Position numbers and translations under genes: made by a program. From positions 1 through 64,000 of the forward strand of contig NZ_LLXX01000124.1 of NCBI RefSeq assembly GCF_001440405.1: a stretch of 64,000 nucleotides of DNA, given 5' to 3'. Shown here piece by piece: positions 8,387-17,850 of the stretch. This DNA comes from Bradyrhizobium valentinum. GTDB taxonomy: Bacteria; Pseudomonadota; Alphaproteobacteria; Rhizobiales; Xanthobacteraceae. The notes below the pieces were generated by a model. It saw nothing but the letters and a program-made list of their open reading frames with translations, did no database searches and was not told where the DNA came from. Each line of letters starts with the position of its first letter. Positions within the stretch are counted from its first letter, which is position 1.

Positions 8387-9586
8387 TCAGACCGCCACGC
8401 GCACGCTGCGTTCGGCGATCATCTTGTCGATGGCGCTATCGTCGTAGCCCAGTTCCCGCAACACGTCGCGCGAGTGCTCGCCGACCCGGGGAGCAGGCCC
8501 GCCGATCGCGGCCTCATTGATCTCAAAGCGGGCCGCCGGCTTCGGCTGCCGCACCCGCCCGACCTTCGGCTGATCGAACTCCGCGATGATCTGGCGCGCG
8601 ATCACCTGTTCATTGTGGATGATTTCGCCTCGGCGCAAGATCGGCGCGCAGGGCACGTCGGCAGCGTCGAGTCGCTCAAGCCATTCAGCCGTCGTGTGCA
8701 GGCCGATATATTCCGCCATCTTGTTGATGCGCGCCGTGGCGTTGACCGAACGCGCCGATGGCGTCGCAAAGCGGGGATCCTTGGCAAGCTCGGGATCGCC
8801 CGAGGCCCGGCAAAACCCCTGCCATTCGGAATCAGAAATGGTACCGGCCGTGATGTAGCCATCGCTGGTCTTGAACACGAGATCCGGCCGGTCGTTGGGA
8901 TCGGCGGCGGTGGCCTCGGCGCCTACCACCGTGTACTGCATCATGCCTTCCGGCCACAGGTAGGAAATCATCGCATCCAGCATCGCGACCTGAATATGAT
9001 CGCCCTGCCCGGTTTTCTCGCGGGCGTAGAGCGCCGCAGCCACGGCCTGCGCGGTGAACACCGCGGTGGTCTTGTCGCATACGATGGTACGGATCATCTG
9101 CGGACGGTTCGTGACCGGCTGCGACTGGATATCTGCGAAGCCCGACAGGCCCTGAATGATCGGATCGTAGACGCGCTTCTTCACGTACGGGCCGGTATCG
9201 CCGACGCCGCTGATCGAGACGTAGATCAGGCGCGGATGGCGCTGGCGCAACTCATCGACGCCGAGACCGAGGCGCTCCATAGTGCCGGGCCGGAAGTTCT
9301 GCACCAGCACATCAGTCTGCGCGACCAACCTGGCGAGCACCTCGCGGCCGGCCGCGCTCTTGACGTCGATCGAGAGCGAACGCTTGCCGCGGTTCGAAGA
9401 GATGAACAGCGCGGAGAACTCGCCGTCCTTGTCGATCGTGGCACGGCTGCGGCGGGTGATGTCGCCGCCGATCGGCTCGATCTTCAGGACGTCGGCGCCC
9501 TGATCCGCCAGAAACATGGTCGCGAACGGGCCCGACACAACGCCAGTCAGATCGAGGACGCGAACACCGCTAAGCGGGCCAGGCAT
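8387..9586 (-). CDS. CaiB/BaiF-family (class III) CoA-transferase
   Basis: This protein of about 399 residues shows the class III CoA-transferase pattern: PLSGVRVLDLTGVVSGPFATMFLADQGADVLKIEP at the N-terminus (described from residue 4 on), then NRGKRSLSIDVKS, LVAQTDVLVQNFRPGTMERLG, YVSISGVGDTGPY and an interlocked C-terminal part. It transfers CoA between acyl groups and would replace or supplement ATP-driven activation, which matters because the operon's ligase is deleted. Two ATGs lie close together. The one at 9586 is seven bases behind GGGAGA and is preferred over 9592. The open frame extends further upstream without homology. Confidence 0.9.
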   Translation of the reverse strand: MPGPLSGVRVLDLTGVVSGPFATMFLADQGADVLKIEPIGGDITRRSRATIDKDGEFSALFISSNRGKRSLSIDVKSAAGREVLARLVAQTDVLVQNFRPGTMERLGLGVDELRQRHPRLIYVSISGVGDTGPYVKKRVYDPIIQGLSGFADIQSQPVTNRPQMIRTIVCDKTTAVFTAQAVAAALYAREKTGQGDHIQVAMLDAMISYLWPEGMMQYTVVGAEATAADPNDRPDLVFKTSDGYITAGTISDSEWQGFCRASGDPELAKDPRFATPSARSVNATARINKMAEYIGLHTTAEWLERLDAADVPCAPILRRGEIIHNEQVIARQIIAEFDQPKVGRVRQPKPAARFEINEAAIGGPAPRVGEHSRDVLRELGYDDSAIDKMIAERSVRVAV

Positions 9587-9662
9587 GGGCATTCTCCCTA
9601 AGTTTGCTTTTGCGGTCCGAGAGATTTGGCTTTTGCCACTTAACCCGCGACAGCCGCCGCTG

Positions 9663-10295
9663 TTAAGCCGTCTTGGGAACAGGTTGTCTGATCTGCTCGA
9701 CGATCGACTCCTCGACGTCGCGAAGCTGATCCTTGCCGAAGAACATTTCCTTTCCAACAAAGAAAGTCGGCGATCCGAATGCTCCCCGGCTGACTGCATC
9801 GTTGGTCAGGTCGATCAGCCTCTTCTTGACGTCATCCTGTTGTGCGCGCGCGATCAACCGGTCGATATCGATCCCTGAGGAGATGAATGCATTCCGGAAG
9901 ATTTCGACGTCGTCCATCTTCTTCGGCTCTTCCCACATATGATGGTAGGCGGCGCGGAAATAGGGCTCGAACACGCCTTCGAATTGGGCGGCGACGGCGC
10001 CGCGCATCAACATCAGCGTATTGACCGGAAAGAAGGGATTCTGACGGAATTTCGTGACGTTGTGGCGCCGGATAAACCGTTGGGTCTCGAGTGCCTGGTA
10101 TTCCGGCTTGTTCTTGATTCCGCGAAGCGAGTCGAACGGCGACATATTGCCGGTGGCCTTGTAGATGCCGCCAAGCAGAACCGGGACGTACTCGAATTTC
10201 ACACCGGTACGTCGTTCGATCCCCGGAATGGCTACTTCCGCCAAATAAGCGTTCGGACTGCCGAAATCGAACTGGAATTCAACCTTCAGGGGCAT
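9663..10295 (-). CDS. DsbA-family 2-hydroxychromene-2-carboxylate isomerase-like protein
   Basis: This 210-residue protein matches the kappa-class GST/HCCA isomerase branch of the thioredoxin fold. It has the N-terminal EFQFDFGSPNAYLA where DsbA proteins have CPYC, YVPVLLGGIYKATGN, and the C-terminal GAFGSPTFFVGKEMFFGKDQL. The redox cysteines are absent, as in HCCA isomerases, which use glutathione to isomerise naphthalene-pathway intermediates. It shares the operator at 10372 with the divergent HxlR regulator. The true substrate is likely an aromatic or alicyclic intermediate, by analogy only. Confidence 0.87.
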   Translation of the reverse strand: MPLKVEFQFDFGSPNAYLAEVAIPGIERRTGVKFEYVPVLLGGIYKATGNMSPFDSLRGIKNKPEYQALETQRFIRRHNVTKFRQNPFFPVNTLMLMRGAVAAQFEGVFEPYFRAAYHHMWEEPKKMDDVEIFRNAFISSGIDIDRLIARAQQDDVKKRLIDLTNDAVSRGAFGSPTFFVGKEMFFGKDQLRDVEESIVEQIRQPVPKTA

Positions 10296-10371
10296 GTCGG
10301 CTCCTCCCGCGAGTGCATTGAATGATGAGGTTTGGTGTCCAGTAGCCGAACTCCGGCTACCAACTGTCTTT

Positions 10372-10392
10372 ACAGTTCTAAAAACGAACTGT
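10372..10392. promoter_or_regulatory. Palindromic operator, copy 2 of 3
   Basis: Seven-base arms acagttc and gaactgt form a perfect inverted repeat with a seven-base spacer. The core gttctaaaaacgaac corresponds to the gttct-N5-agaac sites at 6759 and 14331 with one arm mismatch, and tgtcaa follows as in the others. It lies between the divergent isomerase and HxlR genes, so the regulator probably controls itself as well as the isomerase. Being next to the regulator gene, this copy is the best clue to which protein binds. Confidence 0.72.
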
Positions 10393-10537
10393 CAAATTCT
10401 TGCGAATTTCCACTGGTTTTACCTAATCCATAGGGGGATTGTTTGGAGCTGAGTACCTATCTAGAATGATAGAAAAGCTGAGGTTCCCTGGACGATTCGA
10501 GCGGAGTCTGGCTGCCGGATGGACTGGAGAGCAGGAA

Positions 10538-11050
10538 ATGCGATGGGATGCCCTTGAAGAAGAGCCGTGTTCGATGGCCCGGACGATCGGCGTGATCGGC
10601 GACCGTTGGACCCTTCTTATCTTGCGCGAATGCTTCCTGCGCACGCGCCGCTTCGAAGGATTTCAGTCCGCGCTCGGAATAACACGCCATTTGCTCGCGG
10701 AGCGGCTGAAGAAGCTGGTCCGGCAAGGCGTGCTGCGCCGCATTCCCTATCAGGAGTCGCCCAAGCGGCATGAATACATCCTCACCCAGAAAGGACTCGA
10801 TCTCTATCCGATCATGATGGCGATCGTGCATTGGGGCGACACGCACATGGTCGACGAACGTGGTCGGCCGTTGCTGCACCAGCACCGCAAATGCGGCAAG
10901 AACTTCGATCCGGTCATGGTGTGCTCGGAGTGCGGCGAGCCGCTTTCGGCCAAGGAGGTTCATACCCACCCCGGCCCCGGTGCCCGAAGCACCCCGGCAA
11001 TAAAGGCGCCGGAGAAACCGAAGGCAAAGGCACGCCGCAGCGCCGCTTGA
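10538..11050 (+). CDS. HxlR-family transcriptional regulator
   Basis: This 170-residue winged-helix protein carries the HxlR signature: EEPCSMARTIGVIGDRWTLLILREC at the start (described, residues about 7-31), then RRFEGFQ, LGITRHLLAERLKKLV and the wing PKRHEYILTQKGLDLYPIMMAI. A C-terminal extension has CGKNFDPVMVCSECGEPL, three cysteines that resemble a metal-binding ribbon, then a lysine/proline-rich tail. I chose the ATG at 10538 (behind ggagagcaggaa) over the upstream TTG frame. It is divergent from the isomerase and faces a palindromic operator also found at two other promoters of this island, so local control of aromatic or acyl catabolism is likely. Confidence 0.88.
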   Translation: MRWDALEEEPCSMARTIGVIGDRWTLLILRECFLRTRRFEGFQSALGITRHLLAERLKKLVRQGVLRRIPYQESPKRHEYILTQKGLDLYPIMMAIVHWGDTHMVDERGRPLLHQHRKCGKNFDPVMVCSECGEPLSAKEVHTHPGPGARSTPAIKAPEKPKAKARRSAA

Positions 11051-11168
11051 GGTGGCCGCTCACGCAGGCTACCGCAATGCTAAGCAGATGTCAGCGCAAG
11101 CATACCCGTAGGCACCAAATGGCGGACACGAGATGTCCGTCGACGGTCGCGAACGGCTGAGCTCGCCC

Positions 11169-12971
11169 TTAGACCCGAATTACATCTCGACTTGCTTCCT
11201 TGTGGTAGAGACGTTCGACCTGTTCAGAGCGATTTTTCAGCACAGCACGCTGATTGACATAGGCCTTGTCCGTGATTTCCCCTGCCGCCAATGACGGCGG
11301 CTCCCTCAGCAACAAGAAGGAACAGATTCCTTCGCTGCTTCCGACCGTTTCATTGTACTCCTGAAAACGTTCTTTCAGAAACTGAACCACGACAAGGTCG
11401 CAGGTCAAATCTGACGCTGGAGTCTTCGAAATCCGCGCCGCCTCGGTCGGATTCAACCAGCAGAGCAGCGCGCATGATTCACGATTTTCTCCCGCAACGA
11501 CAATGTCCAGCAACACGCCGCGCGTTGCGGCCAAAATCGCCGCACGCATATTCCCGATCGAGACCCATGTGCCGTTCGCCAGTTTGAAGTTTTCAGAAAT
11601 TCTGCCTGTAAAACGCAGCCCAAGCTCCGGCTTTTCAGGATCCAGAAACGAGACGGTATCGCCGATGCGATAGAACCCTTCCTCATCGAAAGCCTTTTCC
11701 GTCAAATCCGGCCTTCCGAGATAACCTGGCGTAACGTTGGGTCCCTTCACCCTTGCCTCGTAAGTATCGGACACCGGGATCAGTTTTAGCTGCAGACCCG
11801 GCGCGGGAAGACCAATCTCTCCCGGCTGGTCCGTCGCCCAGTGGGTCGTACTGATTGTCGGGGCGGTTTCGGTGGTGCCGTAGCCCGACATGACCGGAAT
11901 TCGCCGGCCGGTGATCGACGATGTCAGCCGATAGAGTTTTTCAAGCGTGCCCTGCGAGATTGCAGCCCCGGCATAACTCAATCGATCCATCCGCTTGAAC
12001 ACGCTGGCGCCGAGATCGAGGTCGTTCTCGATCGCGTCACATAAGAGATTATAGCCGGCAGGTACGTTGAACATGGCGGTCGGCGAAATCTCCTTGAGAT
12101 TCGCGACCGTCTTGTGGAAGAGCTGAGGCAGCGGCCGGCCATCGTCGATATAGAGGGTCCCGCCATTCTTGAGAATACCGTGAAGAATTACGTTACTGCC
12201 CATCGTATGGTGCCAGGGCAGCCACTCGACCTGCACCGGCGCGTCCGGAGGAGACACCAGCAGACTGCCCATTTGCAGGGAGCTCGCCATCATGCGGTGG
12301 GTATTGAGCACGCCCTTGGGGAAACCCGTCGAACCGGACGTGAAGAGAATCTTTGCGACAGCGTCGCAAGAAACCGCACGTGAAGCATCCGCGAATCCTT
12401 CACTCGCCGTTCGGGATGTCAGTACGCTGAACGGCACGGTGTCCGGCGCCCCATCGACACTGATCCAGGTTGCGGCTGCCAGCTCGGGAATGGAGCGCCC
12501 AGCCGAAAAGTCGCGCCCGCTCTGGACGAAAACGAAATTCGGGCGGAGCGCTTCCGCTATATCCCTGAGACGAGCCAGGCCGCCGGGCATCAGCGTGTAG
12601 TTCGGCGATATCGGCGCCAGGATCACCCCTATCGACATTGCGGCAAACGAGATCACCGCGTTCTCGATGGAGTTCCCTGAAAGTATCGCAAGCTTGTCAG
12701 CCGGCCTTGCGCCCATATCGATCAGGCTTTGGCCGACCGCCTGAACCTGCAACCATGCCTCGCTATAGGTGATCTCGTCCCATCCCCCTTTCGCATTGCG
12801 TTGTGCAAGAAAAATTCTATCGGGAACAGAATTTGCCCAGGCCGGAAGAAAATCGGTGATGCGCCAGTCACAGTTCCCCAGCTCAAGGGGCGAGCTCAAC
12901 ATGAGCGTGCCGTCGGTTCGACGCTCGATGGAAAGCTCCCTTGGCGCAAACGTCAGTGGCTTCGTCGACAT
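11169..12971 (-). CDS. Feruloyl-CoA synthase-like acyl-CoA ligase
   Basis: This is a full-length ANL-family ligase of 600 residues. The P-loop is ILFTSGSTGFPKGVLNTHRM, followed by EWLPWHHTMGSN, the A5 motif MSGYGTTETAPT and the late-core GFYRIGDTVSFLDPE and RFTGRISENFKLANGTWV. The HHTMGSN and FKLANGTWV versions are characteristic of the feruloyl-CoA synthase branch, which activates hydroxycinnamates. The ATG at 12971 follows AGGAG; an upstream in-frame ATG lacks support. It is downstream of a LivK-type binding protein with an operator-bearing promoter. It may provide the activation lost in the deleted ligase at 5969. Confidence 0.85.
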   Translation of the reverse strand: MSTKPLTFAPRELSIERRTDGTLMLSSPLELGNCDWRITDFLPAWANSVPDRIFLAQRNAKGGWDEITYSEAWLQVQAVGQSLIDMGARPADKLAILSGNSIENAVISFAAMSIGVILAPISPNYTLMPGGLARLRDIAEALRPNFVFVQSGRDFSAGRSIPELAAATWISVDGAPDTVPFSVLTSRTASEGFADASRAVSCDAVAKILFTSGSTGFPKGVLNTHRMMASSLQMGSLLVSPPDAPVQVEWLPWHHTMGSNVILHGILKNGGTLYIDDGRPLPQLFHKTVANLKEISPTAMFNVPAGYNLLCDAIENDLDLGASVFKRMDRLSYAGAAISQGTLEKLYRLTSSITGRRIPVMSGYGTTETAPTISTTHWATDQPGEIGLPAPGLQLKLIPVSDTYEARVKGPNVTPGYLGRPDLTEKAFDEEGFYRIGDTVSFLDPEKPELGLRFTGRISENFKLANGTWVSIGNMRAAILAATRGVLLDIVVAGENRESCALLCWLNPTEAARISKTPASDLTCDLVVVQFLKERFQEYNETVGSSEGICSFLLLREPPSLAAGEITDKAYVNQRAVLKNRSEQVERLYHKEASRDVIRV

Positions 12972-13074
12972 CGAAAACAATCTCCTGAATTGCTGTGATG
13001 GTCCGATGAACGACCGGTCGGCAGTTGCACCCAACCCGCCAACTGCCGCGCCCGTCACTTCGCCGGTGCGCGGT

Positions 13075-14274
13075 TCACTCGGACCTGGCGTCCAGCACTT
13101 CCCCGAAAGCTTGCCAGCTCGTGCCGCTCCACCGCTGCAATCGCATCTGCGTCCAGATCATGTTCTCGGTGTCGGTAGTGTTGACCTTGATGCCGGGCAG
13201 CGCAGTCGGAACGACGAAGTCTTTCAGGTTCTTGGCCTGCGCAAGAATATTCTTGCGTGAAAGGTCATTGCCGCATTGCTTTAGAATCTGCTCGAGCAGG
13301 ACACCTTGCTGATAGCCGGTCAGATAGCTGCCGTTGGTGATGTCGGCGCCCGGCAAATACTTGTCAAAGAACACCCGAAAGGCCTGCATGCCCGGGTCGT
13401 CTTTCCATGCCGAATCCAGAACATCCTTGTTGGTCGTACCGACGATCACGCCGACCGATTTGTCGAGACCGGCGGGCGCTAGCGTGCCTCCGACCGAGCC
13501 CGAAGGAAAATTAATGATCACGGTCGCCTTCCAACCGATCACCGAGGCTTGCCGGATGGCCTGAGCGGCGAACTTCGGTGTGCCGGCGATGACAAGCGCG
13601 TCCGCACCGGAACTCTTCAGGTTGACGACCTGTGAATCGACCGTCGGCTCGGTGACTTCATAGGAAGCGCTCACGACTTTTCGATCGAAGTCCTTGCCGA
13701 GAAACGCCTTGAAGGCGTTGAGGTAGTCCTTGCCGAGGTCGTCATTCTGGTAGAGGACAGCATACTTGGCGTTTGGCAGCGCCTTCGTCAGATATTTGGC
13801 GTAGATTTTTCCTTCGGTGTCGTAGCTGACAAGACCTGTCGTGGTGAGCGGGTAATTGGCGACGTCCGTGAATTTGGATGACCCGCTGATAATTGCGATG
13901 CTGGGCACCCCCTTCGACCGCAGGTATTTTGCGGTGGCCGAGATGCCGGGAGTGCCGAGCTGGCCGAACATAAACGACACTTCGTCGCTCTCAACCAGTT
14001 TGCGGACGTGCTCCACGGCTTTGGGAGGGCTGTAGGCGTCGTCATACGCGATGTAGTTGATCTTGCGTCCGTTGATGCCGCCGCGGTCGTTGATCGCCTG
14101 AATGTAGGCCATAACTCCCTTGCCCACGAGACCGATCGATGACGCAGGTCCACTGAAGGGAAACACCCCGCCGATCTTGATTTCGGTAGCAGAGATTCCC
14201 GGCTCGTCGGCCGCGAATGCCGGACCGCTCAAAAGCAGAGCCACAGCCGCAACAGCCTTCCATTTCACCAACAT
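13075..14274 (-). CDS. Periplasmic branched-chain amino acid-type ABC substrate-binding protein
   Basis: This 399-residue protein begins with a Sec signal peptide (hydrophobic core AVAALLLSGP-like, cleavage after AFA). It continues with the Peripla_BP_6 fold: EIKIGGVFPFSGPASSIG, a central GQLGTPGISATAKYL and AVLYQNDDLGKDYL. Such LivK-like proteins in catabolic clusters bind aromatic acids rather than amino acids. No permease or ATPase genes adjoin it; the nearest Liv transporter in the window (53.7-58.7 kb) has its own binding protein. It leads a two-gene unit with the feruloyl-CoA synthase-like ligase. Confidence 0.9.
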   Translation of the reverse strand: MLVKWKAVAAVALLLSGPAFAADEPGISATEIKIGGVFPFSGPASSIGLVGKGVMAYIQAINDRGGINGRKINYIAYDDAYSPPKAVEHVRKLVESDEVSFMFGQLGTPGISATAKYLRSKGVPSIAIISGSSKFTDVANYPLTTTGLVSYDTEGKIYAKYLTKALPNAKYAVLYQNDDLGKDYLNAFKAFLGKDFDRKVVSASYEVTEPTVDSQVVNLKSSGADALVIAGTPKFAAQAIRQASVIGWKATVIINFPSGSVGGTLAPAGLDKSVGVIVGTTNKDVLDSAWKDDPGMQAFRVFFDKYLPGADITNGSYLTGYQQGVLLEQILKQCGNDLSRKNILAQAKNLKDFVVPTALPGIKVNTTDTENMIWTQMRLQRWSGTSWQAFGEVLDARSE

Positions 14275-14330
14275 TGCTCGTCCTCCCGAACGCGCACCCT
14301 TCCGGGGTACGTCGTTCTCGCGAGACTACA

Positions 14331-14345
14331 GTTCTTTTTTAGAAC
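14331..14345. promoter_or_regulatory. Palindromic operator, copy 3 of 3
   Basis: This 15-base palindrome, gttcttttttagaac, is identical to the one at 6759, including the following cgtcaa apart from one base. It lies 57 bases upstream of the binding-protein start, in the place expected of a promoter or repressor site on the minus strand. It ties the binding protein/ligase unit to the same regulator as the two divergent promoters. Confidence 0.72.
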
Positions 14346-14739
14346 CCGTCAAGCTCTTAGATGATCGTCTGCCGGCCGGCCGGCGGAAGCCGCTGACTCA
14401 TGGAGAGCCATGCGCGATCGCACGCTGAATACCAGCCAGGAGAGTGAGGAGGCGTCCCTCTTCCAGCCGACGAGACCATTCCATTATCAAACTAACGATG
14501 ACGTGGTGCGCCTTGATGATCGCCCAGTTCTCCTGCATTGTTGGCAGGCGACAATCAGGTCGCGCATGTGCTTTTCCTTGACCGGCGTCATCTTGTTGTG
14601 GCGGTGAACGACGGTCAGGCGCTGGTCGAGTTTCTCCATGGCCGGCGCGTTCGTGCGATCGCAACGGCGATGTCTTCCAGAACTGAGCAAGCGAAGTCAG
14701 CGAGCGAGAACCTGAACCGTCTCGCCCGACAACAGAGCC
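14346..14739. other. Spacer without a recognisable gene
   Basis: About 390 bases separate the operator from the efflux pump. The minus strand has two short overlapping open frames (14398-14664 and 14487-14690) with no motif I know. Read across both frames they could be the remains of one small gene, but no homology supports that. A GC-rich self-complementary run, ccggccggccgg, sits near 14372. Confidence 0.4.
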
Positions 14740-17700
14740 CTACTCGGCAGCCATTGCTGCTCGAAATTCCGGTTCCTCCGTAGAATCCTCATGGATCTCA
14801 TCTGCAGTCGGCTTGATCCGAAACCACGCGGCATAAAGCGCAGGAAGGAACAGCAGGATCAGCACTGTGCCGACCGCGGTGCCGCCGATCAGCGTATAGG
14901 CCATCGATCCCCAGAAGACGGAGTGAGTGAGAGGGATGAAGGCCAGCACGGCGGCAAGTGCGGTCAGGATCACCGGCCTCGTGCGTTGCACTGTCGCCTC
15001 GATCACGGCGTGATAGTCATCAAGGCCGGCAGCTCGGTTCTCCTTGATTTGTTCGGTCAGGATCAGAGTGTTGCGCATCAGGATGCCCGCCAGTCCTATC
15101 AGGCCCAGAATGGCGTTGAATCCGAAGGGCTGATTAAAGGCGAGCAACATCGGCACGACGCCGACGAGGCCAAGCGGTGCCGTCAGCATGACCATGGCCA
15201 TCGTCGAGAACGATCGCACCTGCAGCATGATGACGATCAGCATGGCGGCGATCATGGCGGGAAAGACCGTCGCCAACGCGTCATTGGCCTTGGTTGCCTC
15301 CTCGATCGATCCGCCCAATTCGATGCGATAGCCGGCCGGAAGCGATGCGATCAGTGGCTGAAGGGCCGTCCTGATCTCCTTGGAGACCTCTGGAGGCTGA
15401 GTGGCCTCATTGATGTCCGAGCGAATCGTGACGACGGGTGTGCGATCGCGGCGCTTCATAATCGGCTCTTCCAGACGGATTTCCGAATGGCCGATCTGGT
15501 CGAGCGGAATCGGGCGGCCGTCCCGGCTCATCAGTGAGAAATCCGCCAGACGCGTCGGATCCAGCCGCTCGCCGCCTGCGCTGCGTGCCACGATGGGGAC
15601 ATTGCGGATGTCCTCGCGGACTTGCGTAACGGCGACGCCGGTGAGAAGAAACTGCAGCTGCCGGCCCACCTCCGCCGGCGAGAGGCCGATGAGGTTCAAT
15701 CGATCCTGATCCGGGATGAAGCGGAGCACGGGTGTGCGGTTACCCCAATCGCGGTTCGCTTGCCGCACATCGGAAACGCCACGCATGATAGCGAGGGCTT
15801 GTTCAGAGATGGCGTACAATCGCGCGGGATCAGGCCCCATGACCCGAAACTCGACCGGGAACGGCGTGTAGGGTCCGAACACAAGCTGAGTGACGCGCAC
15901 ACTAGCCTCAGGTGCAAGCCCATCTGACACCGCCTGTCTGAGCCGGTGCTTCAAAGCCTCGCGCGCCTCCGCGTCCGGCGTAAGCACGACGATCTTGGCG
16001 AAGGACGGATCAGGGAGCTCCGGCGCCATCGCGAAAAAGAAGCGGGGGGCCCCCTGACCGACATAGCTCGTTACGATCTTGGCCTCCGACTGATGGTCCA
16101 GCCACTGTTCGAGCTTCTCGACTGTGGCGGTCGTCGTCTCAATGCTGGTGCCTTCCGGCAGGCGAACCTCCACCAGCACTTCGGGGCGGTCGGACGTGGG
16201 GAAAAACTGCTGTTTGAGGGAGCCCATGCCGACAACGGAAAGCGCGAAGGCGATGGCGACGATACCGCTGGTTACGAACTTGTGGCGCACGGCGAAGGTG
16301 ATGATCCCTCGCAGGCGCCGATAGTTCGGTGTGTCGTAGATCGCGTGGTGACCGCCTTCGACTGGTTTGATCGCGGGCAGCATCTTGACGCCAAGATAGG
16401 GCGTGAAGATCACCGCGACGATCCAGGAGACTATGAGGGCGAACCCCACGACCCAGAAGATGTTGCCGGCGTATTCGCCGGCCGTCGAGCGTGCGAAGCC
16501 GACCGGCAGGAACCCGGCGACTGTCACGAGCGTGCCCGACAACATTGGCGCCGCAGTGTGGCTCCACGCATAGGCCGCCGCCTTGATGCGGTCCATGCCC
16601 TCTTCCATTTTCACCACCATCACCTCGATGGCGATGATGGCGTCGTCCACGAGAAGGCCAAGCGCCAAGATGAGGGCGCCGAGCGTGATGCGGTCGAAGA
16701 ACCGGCCGGTTTCCAGCATGATGAGGAACACGACGGCAAGCGTCAGAGGGACGGCAGCCGCCACCACGATGCCGACGCGCCAGCCGAGGCTGAGCAGGCT
16801 CACCAGCAGCACCACGCCGAGCGCCATCGCGAACTTCATCATGAATTCGTCAACAGCCGAGGTGATGTTGACGGCCTGGTCGCTGACCTTGGCCAGAGTC
16901 ATGCCGAGTGGCAGCGTCCGAGCGATAGCTGCGGACCTCTCCTCCAGCGCCTTGCCGAGCGCGAGGCCATCCCAGCCCTCTTGCATCACCGCCGCGAGCA
17001 TGATGGAGGGCTCACCCTGGTGTCGGATGAGGTAGGTGGGAGGATCCTCGTAGCCGCGGCGGACATCGGCGATGTCGGCGAGCTTCAGCGTCCGCCCCGC
17101 AGCGACGATCGGCGTGTCGGCGATCGCCTGGACGCTGTCATAAGCGCCCTCGACCCGGATGAAGACCTGCGGCCCCTTGGTGTCGATTGAGCCCGCCGGT
17201 GTGACGGTGTTCTGCCGCTGCAAGGCGGCAACGATATCCTGTGCCGACACGCCGAGGGTCGCCAATTTGGCGTAGGAGAACTCGATGAATATCTGTTCGG
17301 GACGTTCACCGACGATGTTGATCTTCTTGACGCCGGCCACGTGCAGGAGGTCCTGGCGAATGGTCTCGGCTTGCCTGGCGAGTTCCCGCATCGGCATGCC
17401 CTTCGCCTTGAGGGCATAAAGGGCGAAGCTAACGTCGGAATATTCGTCATTGACGAAGGGGCCGAGCACACCAGACGGCAGCTTGCGCGCTTCATCCCCG
17501 AGCTTCTTGCGGGCCTGATAGAACTCCTCCTGCACGCTGGATGGCGGTGCGCTGTCCTTCAGCGTAACCGTCAGATACGCATAACCTGGCCGTGTGGTCG
17601 TCTCCACCCGGTCGTACCAGGTCAGCTCCTGAAGCCGCTTCTCCAACGGTTCGGCGACCTGGTCCTGCATCTCACGCGCCGTCGCGCCCGGCCATACCGT

Positions 17701-17850
17701 CGTGACCGTCAGGGTCTTGATGGTGAAGGAGGGATCCTCTGCCCGCCCGAGCCTTAGGAAGCCGTAGACGCCTGCGAACGCCAGCAGGAGAATGAAGAAC
17801 AGGGTTACGGCCCGTTCGCGGACGGCGATCGCGGAAAGATTGAAATTCAT
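14740..17850 (-). CDS. RND-family efflux pump inner-membrane protein
   Basis: This 1036-residue pump has the full AcrB/MexB-type length: an N-terminal membrane segment after MNFNLSAIAVRE, large porter loops, and the transmembrane-4 proton-relay aspartates Asp402 and Asp403 in LGLLVDDAIIAIEV. LMEXT-like packing follows with GTLVTVAGFLPV, and a second half repeats the pattern. It would export drugs or aromatic compounds with the adaptor at 18469; no outer-membrane channel gene is in the window. Its ATG overlaps the stop of a short adaptor remnant in the pattern TCATGA, showing that an adaptor gene once lay directly in front of it. Confidence 0.93.
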   Translation of the reverse strand: MNFNLSAIAVRERAVTLFFILLLAFAGVYGFLRLGRAEDPSFTIKTLTVTTVWPGATAREMQDQVAEPLEKRLQELTWYDRVETTTRPGYAYLTVTLKDSAPPSSVQEEFYQARKKLGDEARKLPSGVLGPFVNDEYSDVSFALYALKAKGMPMRELARQAETIRQDLLHVAGVKKINIVGERPEQIFIEFSYAKLATLGVSAQDIVAALQRQNTVTPAGSIDTKGPQVFIRVEGAYDSVQAIADTPIVAAGRTLKLADIADVRRGYEDPPTYLIRHQGEPSIMLAAVMQEGWDGLALGKALEERSAAIARTLPLGMTLAKVSDQAVNITSAVDEFMMKFAMALGVVLLVSLLSLGWRVGIVVAAAVPLTLAVVFLIMLETGRFFDRITLGALILALGLLVDDAIIAIEVMVVKMEEGMDRIKAAAYAWSHTAAPMLSGTLVTVAGFLPVGFARSTAGEYAGNIFWVVGFALIVSWIVAVIFTPYLGVKMLPAIKPVEGGHHAIYDTPNYRRLRGIITFAVRHKFVTSGIVAIAFALSVVGMGSLKQQFFPTSDRPEVLVEVRLPEGTSIETTTATVEKLEQWLDHQSEAKIVTSYVGQGAPRFFFAMAPELPDPSFAKIVVLTPDAEAREALKHRLRQAVSDGLAPEASVRVTQLVFGPYTPFPVEFRVMGPDPARLYAISEQALAIMRGVSDVRQANRDWGNRTPVLRFIPDQDRLNLIGLSPAEVGRQLQFLLTGVAVTQVREDIRNVPIVARSAGGERLDPTRLADFSLMSRDGRPIPLDQIGHSEIRLEEPIMKRRDRTPVVTIRSDINEATQPPEVSKEIRTALQPLIASLPAGYRIELGGSIEEATKANDALATVFPAMIAAMLIVIMLQVRSFSTMAMVMLTAPLGLVGVVPMLLAFNQPFGFNAILGLIGLAGILMRNTLILTEQIKENRAAGLDDYHAVIEATVQRTRPVILTALAAVLAFIPLTHSVFWGSMAYTLIGGTAVGTVLILLFLPALYAAWFRIKPTADEIHEDSTEEPEFRAAMAAE

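Noticed and set aside
8381..9601. Plus-strand open frame of about 400 codons opposite the CoA-transferase gene
   Set aside because: Shadow of a well-recognised minus-strand gene; no homology.
14398..14690. Overlapping minus-strand frames as a frameshifted regulator gene
   Set aside because: Neither frame nor their combination shows a domain I can name.
15946..17190. Plus-strand open frame of about 414 codons opposite the RND pump
   Set aside because: His/Asp/Arg-rich shadow translation with no domain.
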